From positions 744,001-808,000 of the forward strand of contig JAPDRO010000014.1 in assembly GCA_030247885.1 (NCBI GenBank): DNA of 64,000 nucleotides, in the 5' to 3' direction. The DNA is from Taxawa tesnikishii (nom. ined.). Lineage: Eukaryota > Ascomycota > Dothideomycetes > Dothideales. The notes beneath the pieces are model-generated. The model was not told where the DNA came from. It did not search any database and saw nothing but the letters and a program-made list of their open reading frames with translations. The position numbers and the translations under genes were made by a program. How positions within the stretch are numbered: position 1 is the stretch's first letter; each line of letters starts with the position of its first letter. Shown here piece after piece: positions 49,650-61,899 of the stretch.

Positions 49650-51541
49650 TCACTCGCCGTAAGTAACACAGCTGAATGCCGTAACAGCATCTTCTGTACC
49701 TAAGCCATCATGTCCCTCTGAGACCATGCCGTACTTGACCTTTAACAAGTCAAGTTTTGCAACCGCGTTTTTGCCAAGTCTAGCGTCCTGCACGACACTA
49801 TCCATCTCACTATTATGTGTGCTTTTGATAACTTCACTCGTAAGGGCCAACCGCATGACCGGTACTCCTGTTGCAGCATGCATCCGAATAGCAAGGATGG
49901 CAAGCAGCACGACCATCAGAAGCACAACAGATGGAGGTAGCAGGAGTAGAAACGATCTCCAGGTTTTCAGACGCATCGTCGGCAAGATGGAATCAACTGT
50001 AGAATTGGCCTGGATCCATTGCCACATCATGGTGAGGCCTACAGCTCCAGACCCCACTTCGACGAATTCCTGCAGTCCTTGCAGCGTCCATGTGTTGCCT
50101 TCCGTTGCGGTCAAAGTGGAAGTATACACCAGGGGATATGGATCATTGACTTGGAACATAGGTTGTGTTCCTTCGATGCTCGTGCCGAATGTGACTATCG
50201 CGACACCCAGCCACGCAGCTAAATCGCCTAGAGGACCATATGGCGAGTGATGGGCTGCAGGGCCATTCAACGTCTCTAACGAGGAGGCTGTGGCAAAGCT
50301 CGGACCCCCATCACCAACAATGAACGAATCGTCGATGAGGGTCACGTCCACGTTGCAGGCTACAGCGGAGATGCTTTGATAACTGCAACCTCGCATTCGC
50401 GATGTGGTGGCTGTCATTTCTCCCCTCAATTGAACCGTTTACCGCAGCAAACACAAGCGTGGAGATGGTCCTGGTTGCCGACATGTAAGATATGTTGTCG
50501 ACCCAGACCGCCATCTGTGGCTGAAGTCGAACTGCCACAGAGCGGTTGCCGTTTGTAAGGACTTGGAATGTTGCGGCAGTACAGCGAATGTCGCCGGCGA
50601 CATCTTCGGCGATCTCCAGTGGCCGCCCTGTACATACGATCTTCTTCTCCGCCTTGATCGCACTGATGGATATGTTGCCAATGAAAGAGAGTTTGGTTCG
50701 GTCGACAAGGAAGTCTCTCTGGTCCGGCATAGGCTCTTGAGAAAGACTTCGCGACCACGAGGCGTAAAGACTTGAAGCGGACGCTACGCCTACGGGCAAA
50801 GGTGCGAGTGGGTCGAAGACAAACGGTAGTCCGAGGCCGCCACCGTAATTGATGACACTCTGGTATTCCGTTGTGACATTTTGCCTTGTAAAGGCGTACC
50901 CGACGATCACATTGTTTGCTTGGGAAACCAGCGTCACCATAGCCACACAGGCCATCACAAGCATGGGTTGACCAGTCCTGCTTCTCCATAATGCTAGTGG
51001 CAGTGAGATGATGGATCCTCGGCTAGCTGATAAGTATTTGTCGATATCTGTAAAGCGTAGAGATCTCACGGCTAGTATCGGCCATAGGGCAGCTTCTCCC
51101 AGCTGGTAAACAGCGTAGGCAATGGCGGCCATGCCTGTACTGAACAATGTGCTGACCAGACCTTGGACCAGTCCAAGGTGCTTGTTGATGTACGAAACCG
51201 GAACTCTCGTCTGACAGTTGACTGTCCAGGAAGGACAGGCGAACATCTGCTTGCTCAGCCAGTATGTAAAGCCAAAGCTCGCCACGACACAAGCCAGTCC
51301 GAAAGCAATGGCGAGGAGTATAATGTTGTTGGAAGCAATGAAGCTCCAGAGACCTTTGCGGCGAACGGTCTACAGTAAGTAAGCTACTGAGGAAGACAGA
51401 TTGAGGTATGGGTGGATCCGAAGTCACCTTGGGAGTGTCATCTGGAGACAAGAGCTTCAGAACTTGAGTTTCCATCGTTTTAGACGTGAGCGACATCTTT
51501 GCGATAGAGTGGTAAGAGTCTGATGGAACGGAAACAGACAC
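49650..51541 (-). CDS. Multi-pass membrane protein of a fungal family of unknown function
   Basis: Minus strand, two exons. Exon 1 is 51,541-51,428 (start MSVSVPSDSYHS; ATG 51,496 is an alternative). Then comes a 58-nt intron (51,427-51,370, donor GTGACT, acceptor CTGTAG) and exon 2, for about 610 residues in all. The membrane segments visible are IILLAIAFGLACVVASFGF, the VSTLFSTGMAAIAYAVYQLG region, VMACVAMVTLVSQANNVIVG, and a strong C-terminal one (FLLLLPPSVVLLMVVLLAIL). Between the third and fourth lies a large hydrophilic domain with several N-glycosylation sequons (NVT, NIS, NRS, NGS, NST), so it is probably outside the cytosol. I know this layout only from unnamed fungal proteins. At 50,422-50,425 a run of four G (coding strand) coincides with a frame change: the text goes from NGSIEG in one frame to EMTATTSRM in the next, as if one G were extra. 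It may be a pseudogene or a sequence error. Confidence 0.7.
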
Positions 51542-52210
51542 GAGGCATTGAGTTAACTTATCGAAGAAGTGATTACAATTTGTGACTGCGTGCTATAGTA
51601 CGGTGTAAACGTGGCGTCGCATAGTTGGGATCATGGCTTGCACTTGTGTAACCGGCTTTACTTGCTCGATAGATCTCTGAGTCGGCAGCTGCAAGGCTGC
51701 AAGTCGAGGTGCAAACGAGGAACGCGAGACGCAAGCCACGAGTAGTTTGCCCTAGAACTACCGGCATCTTGTCCAATGGAACCGGGGACGATTGGATGGG
51801 TCTCCAGCTGAGCGCGGCACGGGTGCGGGGATTTAATCTATGCCTGCCAGATAGAGATAAAGCCGCGGCCATGTTAGGTTAGCCCACTTTTGCCCGATTC
51901 TTCGTTTTTGACAGTGCTCAAGCTCCAAGCAGCTTCCAACATGGATTACTGCGCTAACACGTGCAGCATGGTATGATGTGTATGCCTATCTATAGTGCGA
52001 AAGGTGAGCCTAAGCGTCATGCGGCATGTATGCCAAGACAAAAAGGCACCATCTTCGTCCTGGAACCGGATAAGTATAGGCCATATGGTGACTCAGGTAA
52101 TCACAAGCCGCTACGGTCAGCTCTCTAGACAAGCGGCTGCGTCTGGACCGGTGCAAGAAGAAGCGGTAAGCCAACATGCAGGCCTGAGGTCTGGTTTCTA
52201 CTTCGCCCTT
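51542..52210. other. Upstream region of the membrane protein gene
   Basis: Holds the presumed promoter of the minus-strand membrane protein gene and a small minus-strand frame (ATG 51,767, listed separately). The rest, up to the hairpin at 52,211, shows no gene. No tRNA or clear TATA box was supported. Confidence 0.35.
51573..51767 (-). CDS. Possible small secreted protein
   Basis: A 64-residue frame from ATG 51,767 whose first 30 residues (hydrophobic LRLAFLVC, then TSTCSLAAADS) resemble a signal peptide with an Ala-x-Ala type cleavage region. The mature part would be about 34 residues and has no cysteine. The open frame continues upstream to 51,872, which weakens this start. It lies 32 bp upstream of the membrane protein start on the same strand and could simply be part of that gene's 5' leader. 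No family was recognised. Confidence 0.18.
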   Translation of the reverse strand: MPVVLGQTTRGLRLAFLVCTSTCSLAAADSEIYRASKAGYTSASHDPNYATPRLHRTIARSHKL

Positions 52211-52473
52211 CTTCCATGTTCACCTGGACATGGGTAAACAAATTCCGCCTATACGCAAGAGCTTCGCTTCAATGTACACACACACAATGCCCGACCAGAG
52301 TTGTCCCCGAACCCGCCCTCCTCTCGAGAAGACAAGTTGATTGCAAAGGATTTCTCTTTCTTCTGCAAGCCCCCCCCTCCCGGGGGATTGAGAGGGCAAT
52401 CCTAGTCGGGCGTTATATGTGTGTGTGGAGCATAGGCGGTCTATTTCACCCATGTCCAGGTAGACATAGGTAA
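52211..52473. repeat. Imperfect inverted repeat, MITE or foldback-like
   Basis: Two arms of about 42 bp face each other: the left arm at 52,211-52,252 (core CACCTGGACATGGGT, then CCGCCTAT) and the right arm at 52,432-52,473, whose reverse complement carries the same cores. Similarity continues inward: ACACACAC opposite TGTGTGTG, and TGCCCGACCAG opposite CTAGTCGGGCG. This leaves a central loop with a C-rich CCCCCCCCTCCCGGGGG run. The whole is about 263 bp with no coding potential, so a MITE or hairpin element is likely. No clear target duplication was seen. It lies about 100 bp from the edge of the AT-rich block. Confidence 0.65.
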
Positions 52474-52905
52474 ATAGCAATCCCCGGCAAACTGCTAACA
52501 TGGTCCGCGAATCAGTACCGTATCCGTGCACCTAATGCACGGATTCACTCAATGTACGCGGGTTACCAACTACCCTAAACTTTAACACTACGTAACTCTA
52601 CTAATATAAGCTTAATTAAGGACGCGCTTATAGAGTTAGAGTCCTAAGATAGTTTAAAATTATAGTATTAGTTGCTTTATACTATTATAAAGGTATTAAG
52701 CTATTATAATATTACGTATAATTAATACCTTAATATATTAAAAGCTTAACTTATAATAAGAGCTAGAGCTTATATATTATATAGAAGGACTTATAAAGCA
52801 ACGCCTTTAACTTATATAAGAAATAATACGAAACTTTATAATAAATATAATTAAGAAGTTAATAAGTAAAAGTTAAGTTACTTACTTTATTAATAAATAT
52901 AGTAT

Positions 52906-53072
52906 TAGTTAAACTAAGTACTTAACTATAACCGAATATATAGTAGAACTAACTATAACTTATTAATTAATTAAGTTATTTATAATAGTAGTTAAGAGAT
53001 AAAGAGATTTCCTACTTAACTTAATAAGTTATATAACTATCTATTCGGACTAGGTAACTATTATCTTATAAT
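52906..53072 (-). repeat. LTR of the copia fossil, left copy
   Basis: About 167 bp, collinear with 60,078-60,244, starting TAGTTAAACTAAGTACTTAA. On the minus strand it is the 3' LTR. The differences between the two copies are mostly transitions, so they measure RIP rather than time. Confidence 0.88.
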
Positions 53073-55376
53073 ACTCTTCCTTAGTTAGATTAGTCCTCTT
53101 TAGATAGTCTAAGTTAACTAATAAACCTCTAGAAATACTAACTTTAAAGAGGCTTTATAAAGCCGTTAGTAATTATTTCTTATATACTAATAAAGTTAAT
53201 ATTAATCTTTTTCCTCTTATATAGATTTCTAATATAGTAATAGGCTATATTAATATGCTTTAATCTATTATAAGTATACGTATCTTAAATAAGAGAGAGA
53301 GTAGCTTAGTTATTTCCTTTAAGTATAATAAGTAATTTAATAGTAAACTTTAGCTTTTCTTAAACTATTAACTTAAAAGGGTCGCTACTAATAAGGTACT
53401 AATAGCTTATATTTCTTAAGAGTAGTATAAGTTATTATAATTGCTTTAAGTAAGTATATATTACTATATATTTAGCATTTATAGTAAAGGTTACTATTAA
53501 CTTTTACTTCTTACTTATCTAGCTAATTAGCCCTCCTCTAAGTATAAACATATTACTAAGAATAGAGATCCTATCTTATTTATCTATTATATAGTTAGAG
53601 TTAGAAAAGCTAGTTAGATATTAGTCTTAATATACTCTTAAAATAATTACTAAGTTAGTATTTAATCTTAAGTACCTTAAGATTCCTTTAGTTACCTTAG
53701 TATAAAACTCTACTAGATCTATAAGGTACTAACTTAGTCTACCTAAGGCGAAGGTAATGTTAGGCCTTATTAAAATATTAAGGTAAACTATCTTTCTAAT
53801 TAAATACTAGTACTTTCTTTAGTTTACTCTTATATCTTAAGGTCTAGCTAGTCTTAGTATATTATAGCTATTTAATAGTACCTTTACTAAGTAAGCTTTA
53901 TCTTTCTTTATATTATATTTAGTAAGAATATCTTTAATATAATAAGACTAGTTTATTCTAATTATTTTAGCTTCCCTATCTCTTATAATTCTTACTTTAA
54001 GGATAAAGTTAATCTCTCTTAGGTCCTTAATCTTAAAGATAAAAGCAAAAGCTTCTTTAAACTATAGGATATTATTAATGTCCTTATACGCTACTTAGAT
54101 ATTATTTACGTAGATAAGGAGAAGTATTTTCCTTTCTAAGTAGATTAAAAGATACGAGTTTACTTCGCTTTAAATAAAGCCTAGCTTTTAAAGCTATAGT
54201 ATATAGTTTTAATTCTAGTCTCTCGCTACTTACTTAAGACTATATAGACTCCTAAGAACCTTAAGTACTTAGCTAGGGGCGAGATTAATACTAGGTAGGA
54301 ATACTATATAAATCTCTTCCTTTAAGAACGACTTAGTAAAGGTATTATTAATATTTACTTAATAGTACTCTAAATTCTCGATTATAATAATAGCTAAGAA
54401 GACTCTTAAGGTATTATACCTTAGGGTAAGAGTAAAAGTATATTTAAAATTAATACTATACTTCTAAGAGAATCCTCTTACTACTAGCCTAGCCTTTAAC
54501 TTATTTAGAAATTTATTTAAGTTAAACTTAATATCGAAAACCTATTTACTTAATACGATATTATACCCCTTTAGTAAGGTAGCTATTTTAAACGTTACGT
54601 TTACCTATAAAGTATTTAGTTCCTTCTTAATAGTCTCCTTTTAAAGTTCTCTTTAAATAGAGTTATAAATAGCTTTTAAATAAGTTTATAAAATTAGAAT
54701 ATTTATTTTACCTTTTACTATAAAAGCGAACTTCTCCTCTACTTAATTAACCCTAAAAAGAGCGATAACTTAACTCTATCCTTCTTTTATAAGTAGAGCT
54801 ATAAGAGCCTTAGAAATCTTAGTTAGCTTATAGTTAATTTCTAACTCGTCTTTATTAAGATCCCTTCTTATTTTCTTAAGTATTAAGATTTTAACGTAAG
54901 AAAAGACCTTTTTAATAAAACTAGAGTAGGAATCTTAACGTAGGAAAATATAGTTTTTAACTAAGTTAAAATAACTATCTCTTACTCCTTCTATTATAGT
55001 TCTTTTAATAGAAACTCCTCCTACTAAGTTATATAAGACTCCTCTTAATTTATAGTCTTAGGAAGCTCCTCCTACTATAGTATATCCTTATAAATACTTA
55101 GTATAAGCTCTATTAACTACCTCCTTAGTCTACTAATTAGCCTCCTCTAGGGTACTATATTTAGAGTAAATCTAACGGGTATATTAAGCTTAATATTCCC
55201 TTCCTTTTTATCCTTAAAGAACTTAATTACTCTACTTATAATTATCTTTCTTATATCTAGTACTTAGAGCTTCTATTACTTAGTAGTACCTTTAATATAG
55301 CTTATAAAGACTCTAACTTTACTTCTATTTATTAGCTTATCTTATCTTAAGAATAAAGGTAAGGATTTTAAGTTTA

Positions 55377-57222
55377 ACGTATTTTATTACTAAGTAACTA
55401 CTCCCTACTAAGTAGCTACCCCTTACTAATATCGCGACTATTATAAACTATTACCTTCGTACTATAATACTATATAAAGACCTACTCTAGCTTATAATAC
55501 TATTTAGAAGCGTCGCTATCGTTTATATCTACTATTTCTATAGTGTAAGTACGTATATTATAGCTAGTCTTATTATAACGTTCGTAGTACTTTTATACGC
55601 GTACTTTCTTTATAAGTTATTTAGTACCCTCCTTACTACTACTATCCTTTTTAGCTATTAAATCCTATACGTTACTTACTATTAGGCTTTCCTCTATTTA
55701 AATATACTTTCTTTTACGACTACGCTACTCTATTAACGCCTTAATTAACTTCCGAAGACTTACGATTTCCCTTATTTATAACTCTAATTTATAACTTATA
55801 ATAGCTATGCCTTTAGTAAGTAAATTTATAGCTTATAAGAGAGGTAAAATAAGCGATTTTCTATATTATTATATCCGCTTATAAACTAGCGTTATTTACG
55901 CCTTTATTTCCTTTAAGTTAGCTAGTATTTTAAACTCTTATAAAGTAACTTCTAATAGTGCGAATATTAGCGTACGAAGTATTACGTTAAGCTTCGATAG
56001 TACTTACTCTAAGTCGTAAGGAACTAAACTAGCGCTTTTAAAGCTTACTAGGATATTTTCCTTTATAATCGCCTTATTAAAAGTAGTATAAAAGGCTAGT
56101 AGGAAGGCCTCTTTCTTAACTTACGTAGTAAAGTACTATAACTAGTTATTAATCTCTACGTTATACGCTCGCTTTAAGGGGCAAAATAGCCTACGTTAAG
56201 TAGCTATAATAAGTGCGATAAGTATAAGGGTATATAAAGAATAATAATCTTTTATTCTTTATAGTAGTTATAGAAATTATAACTACTATAATTCTCGTAG
56301 CCGTCTATAATTAGTAGGTAATATATACTTACTTAACGCGCCTTTATATACGCGTTAAAGTACTTTAACTACTTTAAAGTAAGCTTATTCGTCGTCTAGC
56401 TATTAGCGCTAGTCTTAATTACTTAATCGCGAGGTAGGCCGATATACTAGCTTAATATAAGGACCTTACTACTAAAGATAATAAAGAGTAAGATAGTCTA
56501 CTTAGTAGCGTAAATACCTTAAATAATTATAACTTACTCTCGGTTACTTAGTTATATCTTTTTAAGATTACTTTGTTTCTTAAAGCTTATAAAGACTATT
56601 TAAGCGTTAATTATACTTATTATAAACTTAGACTTATTAAAGTTATATATGTCTTCGTTTAGGATATTATACTTTTCCTTTATCTTCTTAACTAGCTCGG
56701 ACTAGGGCGTTATAATACGTACGTCTTCGTTTAAGGCTTACTAATAATCGTATAAATAACTATATTAAAGCTTAACTTCCTTAGTATACGTCTTAAACCT
56801 ATCTACTTAGTACTTACTAATAGGTCCTTTACTACGCGTAGTAAGTAAATCGTTAACTATTTCTTTTACTATAGTCTTTATAGCGCCTATCTCTTACGAG
56901 TCTAATTTAAGTATACGTACTACTATCGCCTCTTCCTTTATTTTCTTTAACTTCTTCGAGTTAAGCATAGTCGCGTCGTATAAGCTTTTTATCGCGTCGT
57001 CGTCTTAGCGTCGTTTAAAGGACGTTATATACCTTAGATATATATTTTATACTATTAGGAAGGGTTACTTAGGTAGCCTTAATAGTAAGGTATAATATAC
57101 CTTCGTTATAAGTAAATTGCGCGTTACGTTATAGTAGTATTATTATAATAGTTTATAATAGTTGCGATGTTAGTAAGGAGTAGTTACTTAGTAGGGGGTA
57201 GCCGCTTAGTAATAAAATACGT
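55377..57222 (-). mobile_element. pogo/Fot1-type DNA transposon, family A copy 2
   Basis: A 1,846-bp element with flanking TA (55,375-55,376 and 57,223-57,224), inserted in the copia fossil. The ends are a RIP-changed version of the family A terminus (ACGTATTTTATTACTAAGTA). The transposase relic is on the minus strand, with the second catalytic Asp region at about 56,300 reading IIDGYEN-like. It is more strongly mutated than the family A copies at 2,594 and 61,900. Confidence 0.9.
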
Positions 57223-60077
57223 TATATAAGTAATAACTTTGTAACTTTAGACTCTAATATAGTCGATTAATAGGGTAATTTTAGTAAAAGCTTTCTTAGG
57301 ACTAAGTTATCTACTATTAATAACTAGTCTATTAAATATAAGGTTTTTAAGGTAAATATTAGTTTATATTACTTCGAACTAAAACTCGTTTAGTAGCTCT
57401 ACGTCCTTAAGTATTACCCTTATATTAAACTTTATAGTCTAGTTACTTCTTTTAATAACTCTATTCTATAAAGATATTTAAGTAATAGTAAACTATAGTT
57501 AGACTCCCTTTTATTTCTTTTACTCTTAAAAGACTTCCTTTAGTTTAAGAGTATTATTACTTTTAATAGCCTTAAGCTTAACTTTACTTTAAAGTTCCGC
57601 CTTCTTCTTCTATTACTAAAGGTAAGTAGGAGCTTTATCCCTAGTCCTTAGTTTATAAATCTAGGCTTTCTTTAAGTAGTTATTTATAATAAGAAGGAAT
57701 ATAATATACCCTTATTATAATAGTTTAAATAGTTTATAAATATTTATATAAACTAAGTTAAGTACTTCTAGCTTTCTTATTAAGAGAGGTCCCTTCTTAT
57801 TCCTAATCTTAGTAAGCGTATAAATCTTATATTAATAGCTTTTATTAATTTAAATTAGTTTAGTAAGTATTATAACTCTATATAAGTTACTAATCTTTTT
57901 AGCCTTAAAATAAGTAAGCCTTTTATACTATAGTTAGTATCTTTACTTTTAGGCTATATCTTTTACTAGTACCTTTTCGAGACTATCTATTAAATCTTTA
58001 TATAGCTCTAAGAGCTATATAATATTTACCTTAACTTTTATTAGCAAATCCTCGGGTATATTAGCTAGCTAATTACTCGGCTCTTAGAGCTATATAAATT
58101 CTACTTATTAGTAAGTAATCTTATCTCGTAAATTTAATAGAATAGAACCCTAATAAGTACTCGATATAGCTCGAAACGCATTAATTATTTAGCGAGGTAA
58201 TCTTATTTATAATGTAAATATTACCTTTATACTTTGCCTTTACTATAATATTTCCTTATTTATCTTTTAAGTATATACTATCTTTATTAAAGGTCCTATA
58301 GAGTCTACTCTTATATATCTTCCTTTTAGATTATAAGTTAACTTTAAGATTAAAAATATAGAATATCTTTAATAAAAAGATTGAGTTCCTATCCTTATTT
58401 ATTATCTCTATTATACCCTAGTAGTTTAAAAATAAAACTTCTCCTCTTACTATAATCTTCCGTCTTAAAATATCTCGAAGTAGTCCCTTAAATAACTAGG
58501 ACTAGTTAGTTATATATAAACTTATACTAGTATTAAAGGCCTAGCTTTAGTAGAGAACTTTACTTCTTACTTCCTTAGAGAAATAAGTAACCTCCTTAAT
58601 AAGGTCTATAGACTCTTAATCTTAGCTTAATAGGTTTAACTTTATAGTTTAGGATCTACTTAAGGTTAAAGTTTCCTTAGCTTTAAAGGCTTTATACTTC
58701 CTCTTTTCCTACTTTAAGCTTATCCTTTTTACTTTAAGTTTATAACTTCCTTATAGAGCTTATTAATTAAGTCTATTATATCGTTATTACTCCTCTTTAA
58801 CTTAGCTTAAGACTTCTTTTATTTCCTTTTATCCTTTACTATAGTCCTTATATCTTTAAGAGAAGGGTAGTTTTTTAGCTAATAGTTACTATTATAAAGA
58901 TAATACTTAGCTTAATTTAGTAACTAAGATCTCCTTTTATTAGACGTCTTTTATTATTAATACCTTTTAGTAAGAAAAGTAGATTAGTTAGCCTTAGCCT
59001 TAAGAGAAGCTTCTTTCTCTTAAAGCTTAAGGATCGACTCCTTAATTAGTAGATTTATCTAAGTATTAATAGTATCCCTTACGATAGTATATTTATTTAA
59101 TAAAGCTTAAAGTAACTACTAGAGTCTCCTACTTAGCTTCTTAATAGTTACTATATTTAGTTAAGTAGTAGCTACCCTTTTACTTAGCTTAGCTAATTAA
59201 GTTTATACTTTATTTATAGTTATTTTTAAGCCTATCTTATAGTTAATAAAATCCTATAAGTACTACCTTATTATTATTTAAAGCTTATCTAAGTATTTGT
59301 TTCTTAGCTCCTTTTATTTAGTTATAACTATATTTAGGTCTTTAATTTAGTCTTAGTTATCCTTACTAATATAGATAGTAATTTAGTATTTAGCTTTTAT
59401 ATTAGCTTAAATATAGGACGAAAAGGTAGGAAACTATATAACTATTATAAACTCTTCCCTTAAAGTTAAAGACAAAGTTATCGTCTATATACTTTCCTTC
59501 TCTTCTAATTTATTCCTAATAATAAACTAAATGTTTTCTCCTATTAACTACTTTCTTATAAGTATAAACTATCTCTCTAAATTCCCTCTTATAAGAATAA
59601 AAATAAGCCTCCTCTTACTAAAGAATTTGTCTATTAAGCTTATTATAGTTGTTTATATAAATTAAAATAATATAGTAAAATCGAATTAGCGCAAAAGGGA
59701 GGGTAATAAGTTAGTAGACTTTAGTGTCTATAGAAGTAAAGTAGGCTCTATAATACTTAGTAAGCTCGTAGTAGTAAAGAACTTTACTTAATATAACTAG
59801 TCTTACTACTTATTATAGCCCTTCTAGTTACTATACCTTATAGTACTTAGTCTTATTACCTTATAGTTCTTCTAAGTACTAGTACACTTCTATAGGTAGT
59901 CTTACTACTTTTAGTAACTCTTCTATATATAGGAATTATATTAGTTTTACTACCTATAGTAGCCCTTTTAATATAGGTATTAATTATACTAGTCTTACTA
60001 CTTATTATAGCCCTTTTAAGTATAAAATATACTATACTTAATTAAGCGGTAAGCTATTATAAACTTAGGCTTATAAC

Positions 60078-60244
60078 TAGTTAAACTAAGTACTTAACTA
60101 TAACTAAATATATAGTAGAACTAACTATAACTTATTAATTAATTAAGCTATTTATAATAGTAGCTAGGAGATAAAGAGATTCCCTACTTAGCTTAATAAG
60201 TTATATAACTATTTATTTAAACTAGGCGGCTATTATCTTATAAT
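60078..60244 (-). repeat. LTR of the copia fossil, right copy
   Basis: About 167 bp, the partner of 52,906-53,072. On the minus strand it is the 5' LTR, and it is followed on its right by the duplicated AGTAT. Confidence 0.88.
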
Positions 60245-61899
60245 AGTATTTATTTTATCTTATACTAAGTAACTAGTATAGACTACGATTATTATAAGGC
60301 TAATTTAAAGGCTAAATATAGCTTATACTTCGACTTCTTATATTTTAAAATTAAGTAATATAATATAAAATTATATTATATATATAATATAAATAAGAAG
60401 GACTTTTTAATTAGTATTACTAGCTACTTTAAATAAGTATTTAGTTAACGAATATAAGATAAGAAGGAAGTTAAAGTATTTATTTAAGATAACTTACGTA
60501 AATAAATTACTTTCTTAATATATATATATACTAATAAATTAGCGTTACTACTAGGCTTTTTATATTAGTTAATTAGTAAAGCTATATAATTAAGCTAAGT
60601 AGATAAAATTAAGCTAAGAGAATACTTAGTATATATTAGCTTATTATTATTAAGCTAAATAAATAATAATATAAGCCTTACCTAGTTAAAATAAGTATTT
60701 AATTACTATATTAAAGTAAAAGCGTAATAATCTTATTAATTACTTATCTTTAATAAGTATAAATCTTACGTTACTATAGATTTTATTAAGTACTATAATT
60801 AATATAAAATACTCTTAACTATCTTTCCTTTTTACTTAACGTATATACTATAGTTACTTAATATAGTAATATTTAAGCCTCTCTTATAAGTATATTCTAG
60901 TAAGCTTTTAACTTTTCTTTAAAGAAACTAAGGGTTACTTTTAATTAAAAAGGAAGACTTCTTCCCTTATTTTAAAAGGTATAAATAAGTTCCTTTAAGT
61001 AAATAATAATACTTAACTCCTTTAAAGTAATAAGTATAATACTTATAAACCTTAACGTTATACTTAATAGATTTACTAATAGTATAAGTAAGAGTTAAAG
61101 GGAAGCTTTAATATAACTCTTAGTAAGTTTAATTAGCGAAAGCTAAACTATCTTATATATTTTATAGTAAAGAATTAAAGTAATAAGAAAGTATAGTAAC
61201 TTAGTTAATTACTTTAATATATTTTAGTTTAAAACTAGTTACTTTATTATAAGATTTAAGGACTTAAGAAAGCTTTAACTATTAAGAAAAAGTATAAAAA
61301 GTATAGTAAACCTCTTAACTTATAATAATATTAAAAGTATTATAGTAGCTTAGTATTTTAGTTACTAAAGAAAGTTAAGAAGGTACGTATTTACTAAGCT
61401 ATAAAAGAGCGTAAAAAGAACGAACTATAGCTTTAAAAAGTTAAGGTAATTAAACTTAAGAAAGCTACTAAGTTATATAAGGAGAAAATAACTTAAGAGA
61501 CGCGTAAAGTATAAGAAGTAACTAAAGTAATAAGGGAAAAAGTAGAGGCTAAATAAGTAGCTAAAAAGAACGTTAAAAATAAGCTCGTAATATTACTAAA
61601 GCTCTTTAACTATTTTAAAAAGAGTAAAAAGAAAGCCTTACGTATACTTATATAAAAGAATAAGTATTAAAAACGTATTATTAATACTATAAGTAGTAAG
61701 AAAGCCTTAAGAGCTATATTATATCCCTTAGTTACTACTACTTATTACGGCTATAACTTTATACTTCTAAGTAAATATAAGTAATAAAAGTTAATTATAA
61801 GTATTAACTTAGTAGTTTACTATAAAGCCTTATAATAATAATTATTATAAGTAGCTTTATAGCCTCGTTTCTTATTAAGTTATTATAATATTTTACGTA

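Larger units (their letters stand above)
52906..60244 (-). mobile_element. Ty1/copia LTR retrotransposon fossil
   Basis: A complete-length but long-dead copia-type element, about 5.5 kb once the pogo inside it (55,377-57,222) is set aside. It has matching end repeats of about 167 bp (52,906-53,072 and 60,078-60,244) and a 5-bp target duplication AGTAT (52,901-52,905 and 60,245-60,249). Orientation is minus: the reverse transcriptase of copia type is recognisable around 54,100, RNase H-like sequence lies to its left, and integrase- and gag-like sequence lies to its right toward 59,700. The fragment between about 59,780 and 60,010 has diverged direct repeats and may be the leader. It is broken very many times throughout and RIP-saturated, hence old, yet younger than the pogo-like element it entered. 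Confidence 0.8.
52576..61898 (+). mobile_element. pogo-like DNA transposon (family E) split by the copia fossil
   Basis: Two pieces, 52,576-52,905 and 60,250-61,898, belong to one plus-strand pogo-class transposase of a type different from families A-D. The left piece holds the HTH/CENP-B-like part, ending VTYFINKYS. The right piece continues in the same frame past the duplicated AGTAT with SIDYDYYKANLKAKYSLYFD, then INKKDFLI (first Asp region), a second Asp region near 60,750 (LIFNKYKSYVT), and ILQLLNIVIFKPL (third Asp region, about 60,855) with the typical following QGLLLIKKEDFFPLF. A Lys-rich tail runs to about 61,650. TAG/TAA codons and Asp-to-Asn readings mark RIP damage. The left end coincides with the abrupt start of AT-rich sequence near 52,576. 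Terminal repeats were not identified and the right end may lie beyond 63,748. Confidence 0.65.
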
